DNA from: JABDJL01 sp963664065
GTDB taxonomy: Bacteria; Pseudomonadota; Gammaproteobacteria; Xanthomonadales; SZUA-36
Length of the DNA: 64,000 nt
Reading direction: 5' to 3'
Assembly: GCA_963664065.1 (NCBI GenBank)
Contig: OY760942.1
Span: forward strand, 2,480,001-2,544,000
Of this stretch, positions 36,256 to 45,383 are shown piece after piece; position 1 is the first letter of the stretch, and each line of letters begins with the position of its first letter. The notes below the pieces were generated by a model. That model had not been told where the DNA came from and did no database searches. It saw nothing but the letters and a program-made list of their open reading frames with translations. A program made the position numbers and the translations under genes.

Positions 36256-36636
36256 TTAAAGTACTTCAATACCGCAGGGATCACCTTCTACCGGTGTAAA
36301 CACAAAACCAGCACAGGCAGCAATAGGGTCCCCCAGGGGCGGGCCGTCGAGTTGGCAGTCATCACCATTGCGTACGAAATCGGAGAAAGTAGGCTCAAAA
36401 ACATCTATCACCAACACATCACCGGTGAAACAGGAATCAATCGTTCCCGCAAGGTGCCCGTCATGCCCTCTTGATTTTGAACTGATATTGTTCGCGCCAT
36501 ATGCCATGCCGGCGACAGCACCATCCCAGGTGCAGCCACAATGCAAGATCGTGGACTTAGGTTTCTTCTCTGCCTGTACTGTTCCTGCAAAAACGAAGGC
36601 CAACAAAGCAATTAGTAGAATCGTGAGATTTTTCAT
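36256..36636 (-). CDS. secreted hypothetical protein, Cys-rich
   Basis: 126 residues, not recognised. A clear signal peptide (MKNLTILLIALLAFVFAGTV, cleavage near QA/EK) is followed by an acidic mature part of about 100 residues with seven cysteines (HCGCTWDG, DSCFTGD, DDCQLDG, AACAGF, PCGIEVL), suggesting disulfides in the periplasm or outside. The ATG at 36634-36636 has GAGGAG eight bases upstream; the longer frame is not signal-like. It has its own terminator. The 270 bases upstream, to the tRNA-Val remnant, contain no gene. Confidence 0.75.
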   Translation of the reverse strand: MKNLTILLIALLAFVFAGTVQAEKKPKSTILHCGCTWDGAVAGMAYGANNISSKSRGHDGHLAGTIDSCFTGDVLVIDVFEPTFSDFVRNGDDCQLDGPPLGDPIAACAGFVFTPVEGDPCGIEVL

Positions 36637-36905
36637 AGAAAAACTCCTCATTAACACTCTCCCTTGAGTGAAAATACAGAAGCCAGGTTTGCGCGCGGGG
36701 GTATTGACAGATTCGGCAGAAACGCCAGTCAGACGATATCCGCATCCTTGCGCCAATCAGGTACCGGTCCCTGGTACCGCATCATTTACATTTCACAGCC
36801 AAACTATTGACTGCAAATTAAATATAGAAGAAGGACTCAGAAATCACAACCGGATTCAGATTCTTCACAAAAAATTTAATTTCCAAGGAAGCAAGAGGGG
36901 AAAAA

Positions 36906-36968
36906 TTGAGGGCGTAGGCAGGATTGAATTGCCGACCCCTACGATGTCAACGTAGTGCTCTCCCGTTG
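36906..36968 (-). repeat. partial, decayed tRNA-Val copy (island boundary)
   Basis: 63 bases matching the 3' and central part of tRNA-Val (40626-40688) with about eight mismatches. The anticodon arm and T arm are present, the 5' third is lost. The mismatches break the acceptor stem. It lies 3' of the intact tRNA on the same strand, the layout left by integration into a tRNA gene. The stop codon and last residues of the HNH gene lie inside it. Confidence 0.8.
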
Positions 36969-37083
36969 CAACAGTCCATCAACTGCCAGACCATCATCCA
37001 TTCTCTCGCCCAGCCATCGGCATTCACCACTGCGGGACTTGATGCGGATACCGGAGCGGTGATTTGCGGCCATTAGAGTAAAG

Positions 37084-37702
37084 ACGTTTCCGCGGAAACG
37101 TGTATCAGGGCCGGTGGGAATGATTTGGCCGTTGGGACCTGTGCAGCGGATTGAACCGTTGCGACCGGTTTGAATGCCAAAACCGCCTTCATGCACCAGC
37201 CGATGATGGTGGCGGCACAGCAACACCAGGTTTTCCAGTTTGGTGTCACCCCCGTCCGCCCAATGTTGGATGTGATGGGCATCGACGAAGCGGGTTGCGG
37301 TACAGCCAGGAAAACGGCATCCATCATCACGACGCTGCAACGCCCGGCGCATGGCCGGCGGGATACCGCGGGATTTGCGGCCGATATCCAGGGTTTCGCC
37401 GGTTTTATTATCCAGCCAGTGCACCACGCCGGCGTCACAGGCCAGGCGGCGGGACGTTTCCGCGGAAACGTTTCCAGCCCCTTCGATCTCGGCTTGCGCA
37501 CCCGGACCGTCAGTTTTCAGTGTTTCCATGTTGGTATGCACGTGTACCAGGTAGCGGTCACCACCGCCACGGAGGCCATCCGAACCAGACAGGTAGGCTT
37601 CCGCTACCCACAGCAAAGCATCGGCACGCCGGGTTGCAATCGGTTCTGATCTGGTCTTGATTTGGCTTCCAGGTGTTTTTGCGGACGTTTCCGCGGAAAC
37701 GT
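37084..37702. repeat. three perfect 18-bp palindromes in the HNH gene
   Basis: ACGTTTCCGCGGAAACGT occurs at 37084-37101, 37454-37471 and 37685-37702 and nowhere else seen in the window. Copies 2 and 3 are read as NVSAETS, copy 1 in another frame as RFRGNV. Identical nucleotides used in two reading frames suggest the DNA (or RNA) sequence itself is maintained. Confidence 0.85.
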
Positions 37703-38371
37703 TTTTCCTTTCTTCAAATGCTTCGTCCATTACGGATTCCAGTGCCTTCTGGATCAGCGCGCCTTGTTCGGGGGTGAAGCGGCCATGGCATACCCAGCAA
37801 CCATCGTCATCGAAATACCAGCACAGTTCTCTCAGTGCGAAGCGTTGGTTTTCATGCTTGAGAGCTTCTATGCGTTTCACCTTGCGGTATTGGCGCACCA
37901 GGCGTTCAACGTGCGCAGCGGTGCCGTGCTGCGCGATCATCAGCAGGTAGTCTTCATTGTCCGCGCTGGCGACGCGGGTCATGGCCCGCACCTTGGAATA
38001 GCTGATCTGGCCTTCCCTGAACCCGGCGCTGATTTTTGGCAGATTCTTTAGCGCATGGGCGACGCGAACTTTCTCCCGTGGTACGCCCAGATCAATACCG
38101 CATTTCCAGTTCAGCCAGTGTGCACAGGAGCGCAAGCCGGGTCCCTCCCAGCCACTGCACTCATCATATTCGCGGATCAGTTCCAGCAGGCGGTAGGTGG
38201 CCGCTTGAATATGTGCGGCCAGTTCGGTGATCCAGTTTTCCAGTGCATTGATGCGAGATTGCTGGTGGGTTTCGGGACGGGCAAAAGTCTGTCTCTGCGC
38301 GTAAGCTTTCCCTCCAAAGTTGACAGGTAATAACTAGAGCTTTCTGGCAGGATAGCCACCAGGAGGCCAAG

Positions 38372-38638
38372 ATGAAACGAAGTCGATTTACCGAAACCCA
38401 GATCATTTCGATCCTCAAAGAAGCCGATGCCGGCGCCAAAGTGAAAGATATTTGTCGGCGTCACGGCATCAGCGATGCGACCTACTACAACTGGAAATCC
38501 AGGTACGGTGGTATGTCTGCCTCCGATCTGAAGCGCATGAAGGAAATGGAACGGGACCTGGGCCAGTACAAGCGCATGTATGTAGAACTGGCGCCCGAAA
38601 ACTTTGCCTTGAAGGACGTCATTGAGCGAAAGCTCTGA
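38372..38638 (+). CDS. IS3-family transposase OrfA (copy 1)
   Basis: 88 residues: MKRSRFTETQIISILKEADA, GAKVKDICRRHGISDATYYN, WKSRYGG form the HTH_Tnp_1 domain of the IS407-like branch, then a leucine-rich dimer helix (LKRMKEMERDLGQYKRMYVE). An AGGAGG site precedes the ATG. The orfB frame overlaps its end in the -1 frame near GCGAAAGCTC, where programmed frameshifting would make the fusion transposase. Confidence 0.93.
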   Translation: MKRSRFTETQIISILKEADAGAKVKDICRRHGISDATYYNWKSRYGGMSASDLKRMKEMERDLGQYKRMYVELAPENFALKDVIERKL

Positions 38639-38673
38639 GGCCATCGGAGAAGCGCGAGATCGCGAGTTATCTG

Positions 38674-39486
38674 GTGGCCAAACACCAACTTCCAGTAAAG
38701 CGGGCGGTGGCAGCGGTGAAGCTGTCACGAACGGCTTACTACCGAAAGTTGAAAGGAAGACGAGTCCTGAATGATCGGCCGGTCATTGATGCACTGAACA
38801 AACCGGTCGAGGCCAACACTCGTTGGGGCTTCTGGATGTGTTTTGATCGTCTGCGCCTGGATGGTCATGCCTGGAACCACAAGCGGGTATGGCGCGTGTA
38901 CTGCGAGATGAAGCTGAATCTGCCACGACGGAAGAAGAAACGCCTGCCACAGCGAGAACGACAGAGCATGGAAGTAATCCCACTGCCCAACCAGGTGTGG
39001 TCGATGGATTTTATGAGCGATGCGTTATATCGGGGTCGGCGCTTCAGGACGCTGAACATCCTGGATGAAGGGGTCAGGGAGTTACTGGCCATCGTGATCG
39101 ATACCTCGATTCCTTCCGGGCGTGTCATCCGCACTCTGGAGCAGCTGGTTGAGCTGCGCGGCAAGCCAACGGCGATCCGGGTGGACAACGCTCCCGAGTT
39201 CTGTGCCCAGGCGTTTATCGACTGGTGCAAGGAACACGGCATTGAGATCCGTTACATCCAGCCTGGCAAGCCCAACCAGAATGCGTGTATTGAACGATTT
39301 AACAAAAGCTATCGAGAAGAAGTGCTCAGTGCGCACTTGTTTTCGACTCTGGAACAGGTGCGAGAAATCACCGAAAAATGGATGAAAATCTATAATGAAT
39401 ACCGACCGCACAGGGCATTGGGGCGCATACCGCCAGCGATGTATGTGCGCAATTTAATGCTGGAAAACTCTAGTTTAGAACTGTAA
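38674..39486 (+). CDS. IS3-family transposase OrfB (copy 1)
   Basis: 270 residues from GTG at 38674; the same frame is open back to the end of orfA (ALRPSEKREIASYLVAKHQL), as expected for a frameshifted OrfAB. The rve core has the DDE residues in VWSMDFMSDALYRG, IRVDNAPEFCAQAF and NACIERFNKSYREEVL. Sequence identical to the copy at 55473-56285. Confidence 0.93.
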   Translation: MAKHQLPVKRAVAAVKLSRTAYYRKLKGRRVLNDRPVIDALNKPVEANTRWGFWMCFDRLRLDGHAWNHKRVWRVYCEMKLNLPRRKKKRLPQRERQSMEVIPLPNQVWSMDFMSDALYRGRRFRTLNILDEGVRELLAIVIDTSIPSGRVIRTLEQLVELRGKPTAIRVDNAPEFCAQAFIDWCKEHGIEIRYIQPGKPNQNACIERFNKSYREEVLSAHLFSTLEQVREITEKWMKIYNEYRPHRALGRIPPAMYVRNLMLENSSLEL

Positions 39487-39753
39487 CCCTTGTGGGGAAG
39501 CTTACGCGGTCTGGTTCATGGTAGTTTTTCAATTGATTCAAATACTATAATAATATACAGTATAACCTACTAAAAATCAATAAAAACAGCAGGATATTGA
39601 CATCTAAAATCGTTAAGCCTCGCAGGTTAGCCGATTCGCCTTGTGCAGCGTTATTGGTATTTACTCTGACCGCATTAATTCTGCGCAAAAAAACCGGGGA
39701 ATAAATCCCCGGCCTTTTCAATGCTTATTTCAAAGACTACAAACTACTTTTTC

Positions 39754-40302
39754 TCAAATTGCTGATGGTAATTCATCATTATCATCATAATCATCGCAAC
39801 CCACATCGGCAGGATCACCGTGGGCGCCACCGAAGTCTCTGGTGAAATCAGAGTCATTGTCGTCATGATCGCTGCACTGTGAGGTATCACAACCCGTGCC
39901 ATCAAACGTGACCATAAACCACCTTTGCTGTTCATTACGACCAGCATAAGCCAGTGGAGCAAGCGTTATGTTGGAGCCGTCTGCATTAAAAACTGCTGAA
40001 CAGTATCCGTGCAGCGAATCGTTGATGCATTCCTCCATGGAGTCCGTCAAATCGTCGGAGTCGAAATCATCTACATCCCTGCCGCCCCGATTGACTCCAT
40101 CGACACCGTTTCGTCCGATCCTGCCGACAAAGTAGTCGTCGGCAATAATCGAAGTTGCGTCCAAGCCTTCTAGCGCAGAACAGCCGACGCCTGTACCCAG
40201 GTCATGATCCGTTGGCACTCCAGTGTGTCCTGCCAGCGCCACTTGGCTGAAACCAAACACTCCCATACAACAAATTGCTATTAATGTCATGAATCTTTTC
40301 AT
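39754..40302 (-). CDS. secreted hypothetical protein, Asp-rich
   Basis: 182 residues, not recognised. The signal peptide MKRFMTLIAICCMGVFGFSQ ends near VALA/GH. The mature part is very acidic, with stretches such as RDVDDFDSDDLTDSMEEC and CSDHDDNDSDFTRDF, and has seven cysteines; the Asp-rich loops could bind calcium, but no exact EF-hand is seen. The ATG at 40300-40302 follows AAGGAGGAG. The only non-mobile gene in the tRNA-Val island besides the HNH gene. Confidence 0.75.
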   Translation of the reverse strand: MKRFMTLIAICCMGVFGFSQVALAGHTGVPTDHDLGTGVGCSALEGLDATSIIADDYFVGRIGRNGVDGVNRGGRDVDDFDSDDLTDSMEECINDSLHGYCSAVFNADGSNITLAPLAYAGRNEQQRWFMVTFDGTGCDTSQCSDHDDNDSDFTRDFGGAHGDPADVGCDDYDDNDELPSAI

Positions 40303-40625
40303 CTTAAACTCCTCCTTGAGTTTCCCTTGTTCCAAACGGTTCCTGCGAATAACGCGCAAGCCGGACAAGGATGTCTAAATCTATAGGTTGATAAATTCCA
40401 CCTCCTGGAATTTTTTTGCATGCACTGTATTTTTTGTATGCACTCTAAATTAGAGCCGTGCTTTGTTGCTTGTCTATTGCAAACACAAAGAAGATCAGCA
40501 GCTTACAAAGGATATGAAAAACTTTGATAACAACGAGTTATTGACCTGACTTAAGGTATATCAAATAACTGTTGGTTAAATATTGAGTTAAAATCAGGTG
40601 AGTCCTGGTCATCTGTCTGCTAATT

Positions 40626-40700
40626 TGGTGGGCGCGGGCAGGATCGAACTGCCGACCCCTACGATGTCAACGTAGTGCTCTCCCGCTGAGCTACGCGCCC
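40626..40700 (-). tRNA. tRNA-Val(GAC)
   Basis: 75 bases with encoded CCA. Acceptor GGGCGCG/CGCGCCC, anticodon stem CTACG/CGTAG with loop TTGACAT (anticodon GAC), T arm GGCAGTTCGATCCTGCC. The intact end of a 3.7-kb island whose other end is a partial copy. Confidence 0.97.
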
Positions 40701-40823
40701 ACGATATGAACTTCAGCGGCGCGCAAGATACCATGCCCATCATCACCACTCAAGCACACAGGCAGCTTGCTTGATCGTATAATGCTTGGATAAAACCGGA
40801 CTGCTCATCAAACGCCATATTCA

Positions 40824-43800
40824 ATGTCTCAGACCTTCGTCCACCTTCACCTGCATTCAGAGTTTTCACTGGTAGACAGTACGCTACGGCTAAAAAGCCT
40901 GGTGGAGAGAACCCGCGAGCTTGGAATGCCTGCCGTGGCCGTTACCGACCACGTCAACCTGTTTGCGCTGGTCAAGTTTTACCGTGCGGCGGTGGATCTC
41001 GGCATCAAGCCAATCGCCGGCGCTGATGTTCTAATTCAAAGCCTGGACGACCCCGATCATCCCACCCGCCTGTCCCTGCTGTGCCAGGACAGGACCGGCT
41101 ACCTGAATCTATGCGAGCTGATCAGTCGTTCATATCTCGAGGGCCAGCACCATGGCGTTCCATACCTTCGCAGAGACTGGATTACAGATCATGCAGCCGG
41201 CCTGATCGCGATTTCCGGCGGGCGCGAAGGTGATATTGGCCAAGCATTGCTGCATCAACACCCGAATAAAGCCCGGCAACTGGCCGAGCACTGGCTGCGG
41301 GAATTTCCGGACAGGTTTTATTGTGAGTTACAACGCACGGGCCGGGAGCAGGAAACACTGTATGAACGCCGCGCCATCCAACTGGCCTCGCTTCTGGACT
41401 GCCCGGTAGTGGCTACCAACGATGTGCGCTTCCTGGACAAAACTGATTTCAGGGCCCACGAAGCACGTGTTTGTATCCATGACGGGCGACTGCTTTCAGA
41501 CAAACGCCGCGAACAACGATATTCGGAACAGCAATACCTGAAAAGTCCGGAGGAAATGCACGAGTTGTTTTCAGACATTCCCGAGGCCCTGGAAAACACG
41601 GTGGAGATCGCCAAACGCTGCAATCTTGAACTCGAGTTTGGAAAGTATTATCTACCGGCGTTTCCAACTCCCGAGAACCAGACTGCAGAACAATTTCTGG
41701 AAGACGTTTCGATTGAAGGACTGAAGGAACGCCTGGCCGCACATGGGCCTGCGCTCCAGTTTACGGAGCAGAACTACCGGGATCGTCTTGATCTTGAACT
41801 TGGCGTCATCAATTCCATGGGATTCCCTGGATACTTCCTGATCGTGGCGGATTTTATCCGCTGGGCCAGGAAACATTCGATCCCGGTTGGACCAGGCCGT
41901 GGTTCCGGTGCGGGTTCACTGGTGGCTTATTCACTGGGTATTACCGGTCTCGATCCGCTGCTATACGACCTGCTGTTTGAACGCTTCCTGAACCCGGAGC
42001 GCATCTCCATGCCGGATTTCGACATCGATTTCTGCATGGAGGGCCGGGACCGGGTGATTGACTATGTCGCGCGCACTTATGGCCGTGACCAGGTCAGCCA
42101 GATCATCACTTACGGCACCATGGCCGCCAAAGCCGTGGTACGGGATTGCGGCCGTGTGCTCGGCCATGGTTATGGATTTGTCGACAGTATTGCAAAGATG
42201 ATTCCCCTGGAACTGGGCATCACGCTACCCAAAGCACTGGAGCAGGAAAAGGAACTCAGCAAGCGTTACGAGGACGAAGAAGACACTCGCGCAATCCTTG
42301 ACCTGGCCCTGTCCCTTGAAGGTATTACCCGAAACGCGGGCAAGCACGCCGGCGGTGTTGTCATAGCGCCTTCCAAACTGACTGATTTCGCTCCCTTGTT
42401 CTGTGAGTCCATCGGAGGCAGCATCCTCACCCAGTTCGATAAGGACGATGTCGAAACCATCGGCCTGGTGAAGTTCGACTTTCTTGGTCTGCGAACACTG
42501 ACCATCATTGACTGGACGCTACAGACTGTGAACAAGCAGCGGGCCGAAAACAATGAAGAGCCCATCGTGCTTGAAGATCTGCCGCTGGACGACATGAAAA
42601 CATTCGAGCTTTTGCGATCCTGCCAGACCACCGCCGTATTTCAGCTGGAATCCCGGGGCATGAAGGACCTGATAAGGCGTCTTCAGCCGGATAGCTTTAA
42701 CGAGATCGTTGCGCTGGTCGCGCTGTTCAGACCGGGACCACTGGAATCGGGAATGGTCGGCAACTACATCGATTGTAAACATGGCCGGTCGCAGGTCAGC
42801 TATCCACACGTCAAGCTGGAACACATTCTCCGTCCCACCTATGGCGTCATCCTTTACCAGGAACAGGTCATGCAAATTGCACAGGAACTGGCTGGATACA
42901 CGCTGGGTGACGCCGATTTGCTGCGTCGGGCCATGGGCAAGAAAAAGCCGTCTGAGATGGCCAAACAACGCCTGATTTTTGTCCAGGGCGCAGTTGAACG
43001 CGACATCACCACAAGCAACGCAAACTTCATTTTTGACCAGATGGAGACTTTTGCCGGCTATGGCTTCAACAAATCACATTCTGCAGCCTATGCCCTGATT
43101 GCCTACCAGACTGCCTGGTTGAAAACACATTACACATCGGCCTTCATGGCGGCCGTGCTATCAGCCGATTTGGACAATACCGACAAAATCGACTTCATGA
43201 TCAACGAATGCAGAAACCTGAAACTGGGTGTAACACCGCCGGACATTAATCTGTCCATACATTCGTTTACTGTCGTAGACAATGAGAATGTTTTGTACGG
43301 ACTGGGCGCAATAAAAGGAATAGGACGCGCTGCCATAGATTGCATCACTTTCGAGCGGGAAACCGGAGGCAGGTTTGAGAGCCTGGAAGACTTTTGTTGC
43401 AGAATGGATCATCAGAAAACCAATCGCCGGGTAATGGAAACCCTGGTTCGATCTGGTGCGATGGACTGTCTCCATGAGAACGCAAACCGCGCACAACTCC
43501 TGCATGATCTCCCGGCAGTATTACGGGCAGCGGAGCAGACACAGCGCGACAGGGAATCGGGCCAGAATGACATGTTTGGAATCGTGGAAGCCGTGCCGTC
43601 GAGAACTTCCGGCGTACAGCCCGAAGTGCGACAGTGGCCTGAGCTGCAGCGGCTACAGGCTGAGAAAGATTCACTGGGCCTTTACCTGACCGGTCATTCG
43701 ATCAAGGTCCACCAGCCGGACCTCAGACAGTTTACGACCTGTAGACTTGGGGATATTTCAAAACTCATCCCAGGTTCCGGCGGCGAGAAGAAATCCTACG

Positions 43801-44300
43801 GTAAAAAGGGTGTCAACATGGTGCTGGCCGGCCTGGTCAGCGCGATGCGGCGCCGCAATCGGCGTGGCCGCTTTATCGCTTTGGCAGATCATACCGGTCG
43901 AATCGAGGTGGCTTTGTTTGACGAGGTTTATAGCCTGTACGCCGATCTTCTCGGCAAGGACCAGGTCATTGTCGTTGAAGGTAAAGTCAGCGTTGACGAT
44001 TTTTCGGGCGGCTATCGGATGACTGCATCCAAGGTCATGTCTCTGTCTTCGGCGAAAGCCAGTTTCGCTCGAGCGGTTCGTATCGCAATCCAGGGGCCGC
44101 AGGAAGACCTCTGCCCTGCCCTTGAGTCAACTTTTGCGCCCTACCAGGATGGCAACGCTCCGGTTTATGTTGAATATCGCAACCAGCGTGCGAGGGTCAG
44201 CCTGCAACTGGGAGATGACTGGACAGTAAAACCATGTGAAGAATTGGTCGCAGCGCTTAATGAACTCGAATTGGTCAGCGGTGCCCGGTTGATCTACTGA
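40824..44300 (+). CDS. dnaE: DNA polymerase III alpha subunit
   Basis: Replicative polymerase, 1158 residues. The PHP domain at the start (FVHLHLHSEFSLVDSTLRLK), the polymerase palm with PDFDIDFCMEGRDRVIDYVA (catalytic aspartates) and GPGRGSGAGSLVAYSLGIT, tandem HhH, and an OB-fold near the C-terminus (AGLVSAMRRRNRRGRFIALA) are in the normal order. Full length. It is usually near accA or rnhB; here it is next to tRNA-Val, with a lytic transglycosylase facing it. Confidence 0.98.
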   Translation: MSQTFVHLHLHSEFSLVDSTLRLKSLVERTRELGMPAVAVTDHVNLFALVKFYRAAVDLGIKPIAGADVLIQSLDDPDHPTRLSLLCQDRTGYLNLCELISRSYLEGQHHGVPYLRRDWITDHAAGLIAISGGREGDIGQALLHQHPNKARQLAEHWLREFPDRFYCELQRTGREQETLYERRAIQLASLLDCPVVATNDVRFLDKTDFRAHEARVCIHDGRLLSDKRREQRYSEQQYLKSPEEMHELFSDIPEALENTVEIAKRCNLELEFGKYYLPAFPTPENQTAEQFLEDVSIEGLKERLAAHGPALQFTEQNYRDRLDLELGVINSMGFPGYFLIVADFIRWARKHSIPVGPGRGSGAGSLVAYSLGITGLDPLLYDLLFERFLNPERISMPDFDIDFCMEGRDRVIDYVARTYGRDQVSQIITYGTMAAKAVVRDCGRVLGHGYGFVDSIAKMIPLELGITLPKALEQEKELSKRYEDEEDTRAILDLALSLEGITRNAGKHAGGVVIAPSKLTDFAPLFCESIGGSILTQFDKDDVETIGLVKFDFLGLRTLTIIDWTLQTVNKQRAENNEEPIVLEDLPLDDMKTFELLRSCQTTAVFQLESRGMKDLIRRLQPDSFNEIVALVALFRPGPLESGMVGNYIDCKHGRSQVSYPHVKLEHILRPTYGVILYQEQVMQIAQELAGYTLGDADLLRRAMGKKKPSEMAKQRLIFVQGAVERDITTSNANFIFDQMETFAGYGFNKSHSAAYALIAYQTAWLKTHYTSAFMAAVLSADLDNTDKIDFMINECRNLKLGVTPPDINLSIHSFTVVDNENVLYGLGAIKGIGRAAIDCITFERETGGRFESLEDFCCRMDHQKTNRRVMETLVRSGAMDCLHENANRAQLLHDLPAVLRAAEQTQRDRESGQNDMFGIVEAVPSRTSGVQPEVRQWPELQRLQAEKDSLGLYLTGHSIKVHQPDLRQFTTCRLGDISKLIPGSGGEKKSYGKKGVNMVLAGLVSAMRRRNRRGRFIALADHTGRIEVALFDEVYSLYADLLGKDQVIVVEGKVSVDDFSGGYRMTASKVMSLSSAKASFARAVRIAIQGPQEDLCPALESTFAPYQDGNAPVYVEYRNQRARVSLQLGDDWTVKPCEELVAALNELELVSGARLIY

Positions 44301-44309
44301 ACAGGACTG

Positions 44310-44909
44310 TCAAGTTCCTGAAAGACGATACCTGCGATAAAGAATCTGCACCCGCCTGACGTACTCCCGGGTTTCGGTATAGGGCGGTACTCCGCCATAT
44401 TGGGCCACAGCCGCCAGGCCCGCGTTATAGGCGGCGGCAGCCAGTTCCAGGTCACCGTCAAATTTCTGCAGCACGCGGGATAAATGAAACGTTCCGCCGT
44501 CAATATTACTTTCTGGATCAAATGGATTCGAAACCTGCAACTCTTTTTGCATCGCCGGCATCAGTTGCATCAGTCCCTGCGCACCTTTAGGCGAAAGTGC
44601 ATCGGGCTGGAACGCAGATTCCGAATGGATAATCGCCCTGATCAACGCCTCTTCGATCGAATATCGGCGGGCAGCCGTTTTGATTTCGTCCTGAAACACG
44701 CTGGTGTTGAGGGGTACCCGCTCCCAGTCAACGTCATGACAGCTGGGATCTGACGCGTAACAGGGAAAAGTAAATGTTGTGTAGTCACGAACACGGTCAG
44801 GTTTGAGATTGGTGTAGTGAACGACGCCTTCCGCATCGGTATATTTGTATATCTCTGCAAGCCCGGAAACCGGTAGAAGCAGGCACAGCAACCAGATCCG
44901 TGGATTCAT
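44310..44909 (-). CDS. soluble lytic murein transglycosylase-like protein
   Basis: 199 residues. Signal peptide (MNPRIWLLCLLLPVSGLAEI), then a DUF4124-like segment (IYKYTDAEGVVHYTNLKPDR) and a compact SLT domain: catalytic Glu in AIIHSESAFQPDALSPKGAQ, then GLMQLMP and AAAYNAGLAAVAQYGGVPPY with TETREYVRRV. The ATG at 44907-44909 overlaps the msrA stop as ATGA, so the two are coupled. It cleaves peptidoglycan strands in the periplasm. Confidence 0.92.
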   Translation of the reverse strand: MNPRIWLLCLLLPVSGLAEIYKYTDAEGVVHYTNLKPDRVRDYTTFTFPCYASDPSCHDVDWERVPLNTSVFQDEIKTAARRYSIEEALIRAIIHSESAFQPDALSPKGAQGLMQLMPAMQKELQVSNPFDPESNIDGGTFHLSRVLQKFDGDLELAAAAYNAGLAAVAQYGGVPPYTETREYVRRVQILYRRYRLSGT

Positions 44910-45382
44910 ACGTGGCAAAACCCACCACCTTTTTTGGCCAGGTATTGTTGGTGATATTCCTCTGCACGCCAGAATGTGCCGGCGGCTGTCACTTCGGTAA
45001 CCACGGGCTGATTCCAGCGCCTGGATTTTTCAAGGTCTTGAATGGCCGAATGAGCCACTGATTCCTGCCCGGGCCCGCGCACAAATATTACCGAACGGTA
45101 CTGAGTGCCGACATCCGGGCCCTGACGGTTGCGTGTCGTCGGGTTGTGGCTGTTGAAGAACAGTTCAAGTAAATCTTCGTAACTGACAAGGGTATTGTCG
45201 ATATCCACCTCCACCACTTCGGCATGCCCGGTTGTCTTTGAACAGACTTCCCTGTAAGTGGGATTGTCGGTATGGCCGCCCATGTAACCGACTGCCGCTT
45301 CAACGATACCGGGCAGTTCGCGAAAACGAGCCTCCACCCCCCAGAAACAGCCCGCTCCAAAAGTCGCCTTTTCAATGCTCAT
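44906..45382 (-). CDS. msrA: peptide methionine sulfoxide reductase MsrA
   Basis: Reduces the S-form of methionine sulfoxide. 158 residues with the catalytic cysteine in GAGCFWGVEARF and the family segments GYMGGHTDNPTYREVCSKTT, GHAEVVEVDI and GTQYRSVIF. The C-terminal GGGFCHV holds a possible resolving cysteine. Starts one base after the tesB stop; the downstream transglycosylase overlaps it, giving the operon tesB-msrA-slt. Confidence 0.96.
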   Translation of the reverse strand: MSIEKATFGAGCFWGVEARFRELPGIVEAAVGYMGGHTDNPTYREVCSKTTGHAEVVEVDIDNTLVSYEDLLELFFNSHNPTTRNRQGPDVGTQYRSVIFVRGPGQESVAHSAIQDLEKSRRWNQPVVTEVTAAGTFWRAEEYHQQYLAKKGGGFCHV

Positions 45383-45383
45383 G

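Larger units (their letters stand above)
38290..39508 (+). mobile_element. IS3-family element, copy 1 (about 1.2 kb)
   Basis: Inner inverted repeats CGCGTAAGCTTTCCC / CGCGTAAGCTTCCCC. The target duplication is GTC (ambiguous up to GTCTG) at 38287-38289 and 39509-39511, and removal restores the HNH reading frame. Carries orfA and orfB. Nearly identical to the copy at 55089-56305; one base difference was seen (A at 38399 versus C at 55198, changing Gln to Pro in OrfA). Confidence 0.9.
36939..39519 (-). pseudogene. DUF222/HNH (13E12-type) endonuclease gene, split by an IS
   Basis: Bases 36939-38289 encode about 450 residues: the DUF222 helical domain (LRSCAHWLNWKCGIDLGVPR, ISYSKVRAMTRVA) and a C-terminal HNH nuclease (CRFPGCTATRFVDAHHIQHW, LVLLCRHHHRLVHEGGF). 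The missing start lies across the IS: joining the flanks at a shared GTC gives ATG AAC CAG ACT TTT GCC, i.e. MNQTFARPETHQQSR in frame, with the ATG at 39517-39519. The IS sits 10-11 bases into the gene. The last residues (RESTTLTS) are encoded by the tRNA-Val remnant. Three 18-bp palindromes lie inside the gene. Confidence 0.85.
36906..40625 (-). mobile_element. small island between tRNA-Val and its partial copy
   Basis: 3.72 kb bounded by the tRNA-Val remnant and the intact tRNA. Contents: a DUF222/HNH endonuclease gene interrupted by an IS3-family element, and a secreted hypothetical protein. No integrase is present. Bases 39520-39753 are AT-rich and 40303-40625 are likewise without a gene; the latter hold a weak hairpin with a T run at 40394-40417. 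Confidence 0.65.

Noticed and set aside
36906..36968. A second functional tRNA-Val
   Set aside because: The 5' third is missing and acceptor-stem changes prevent folding.
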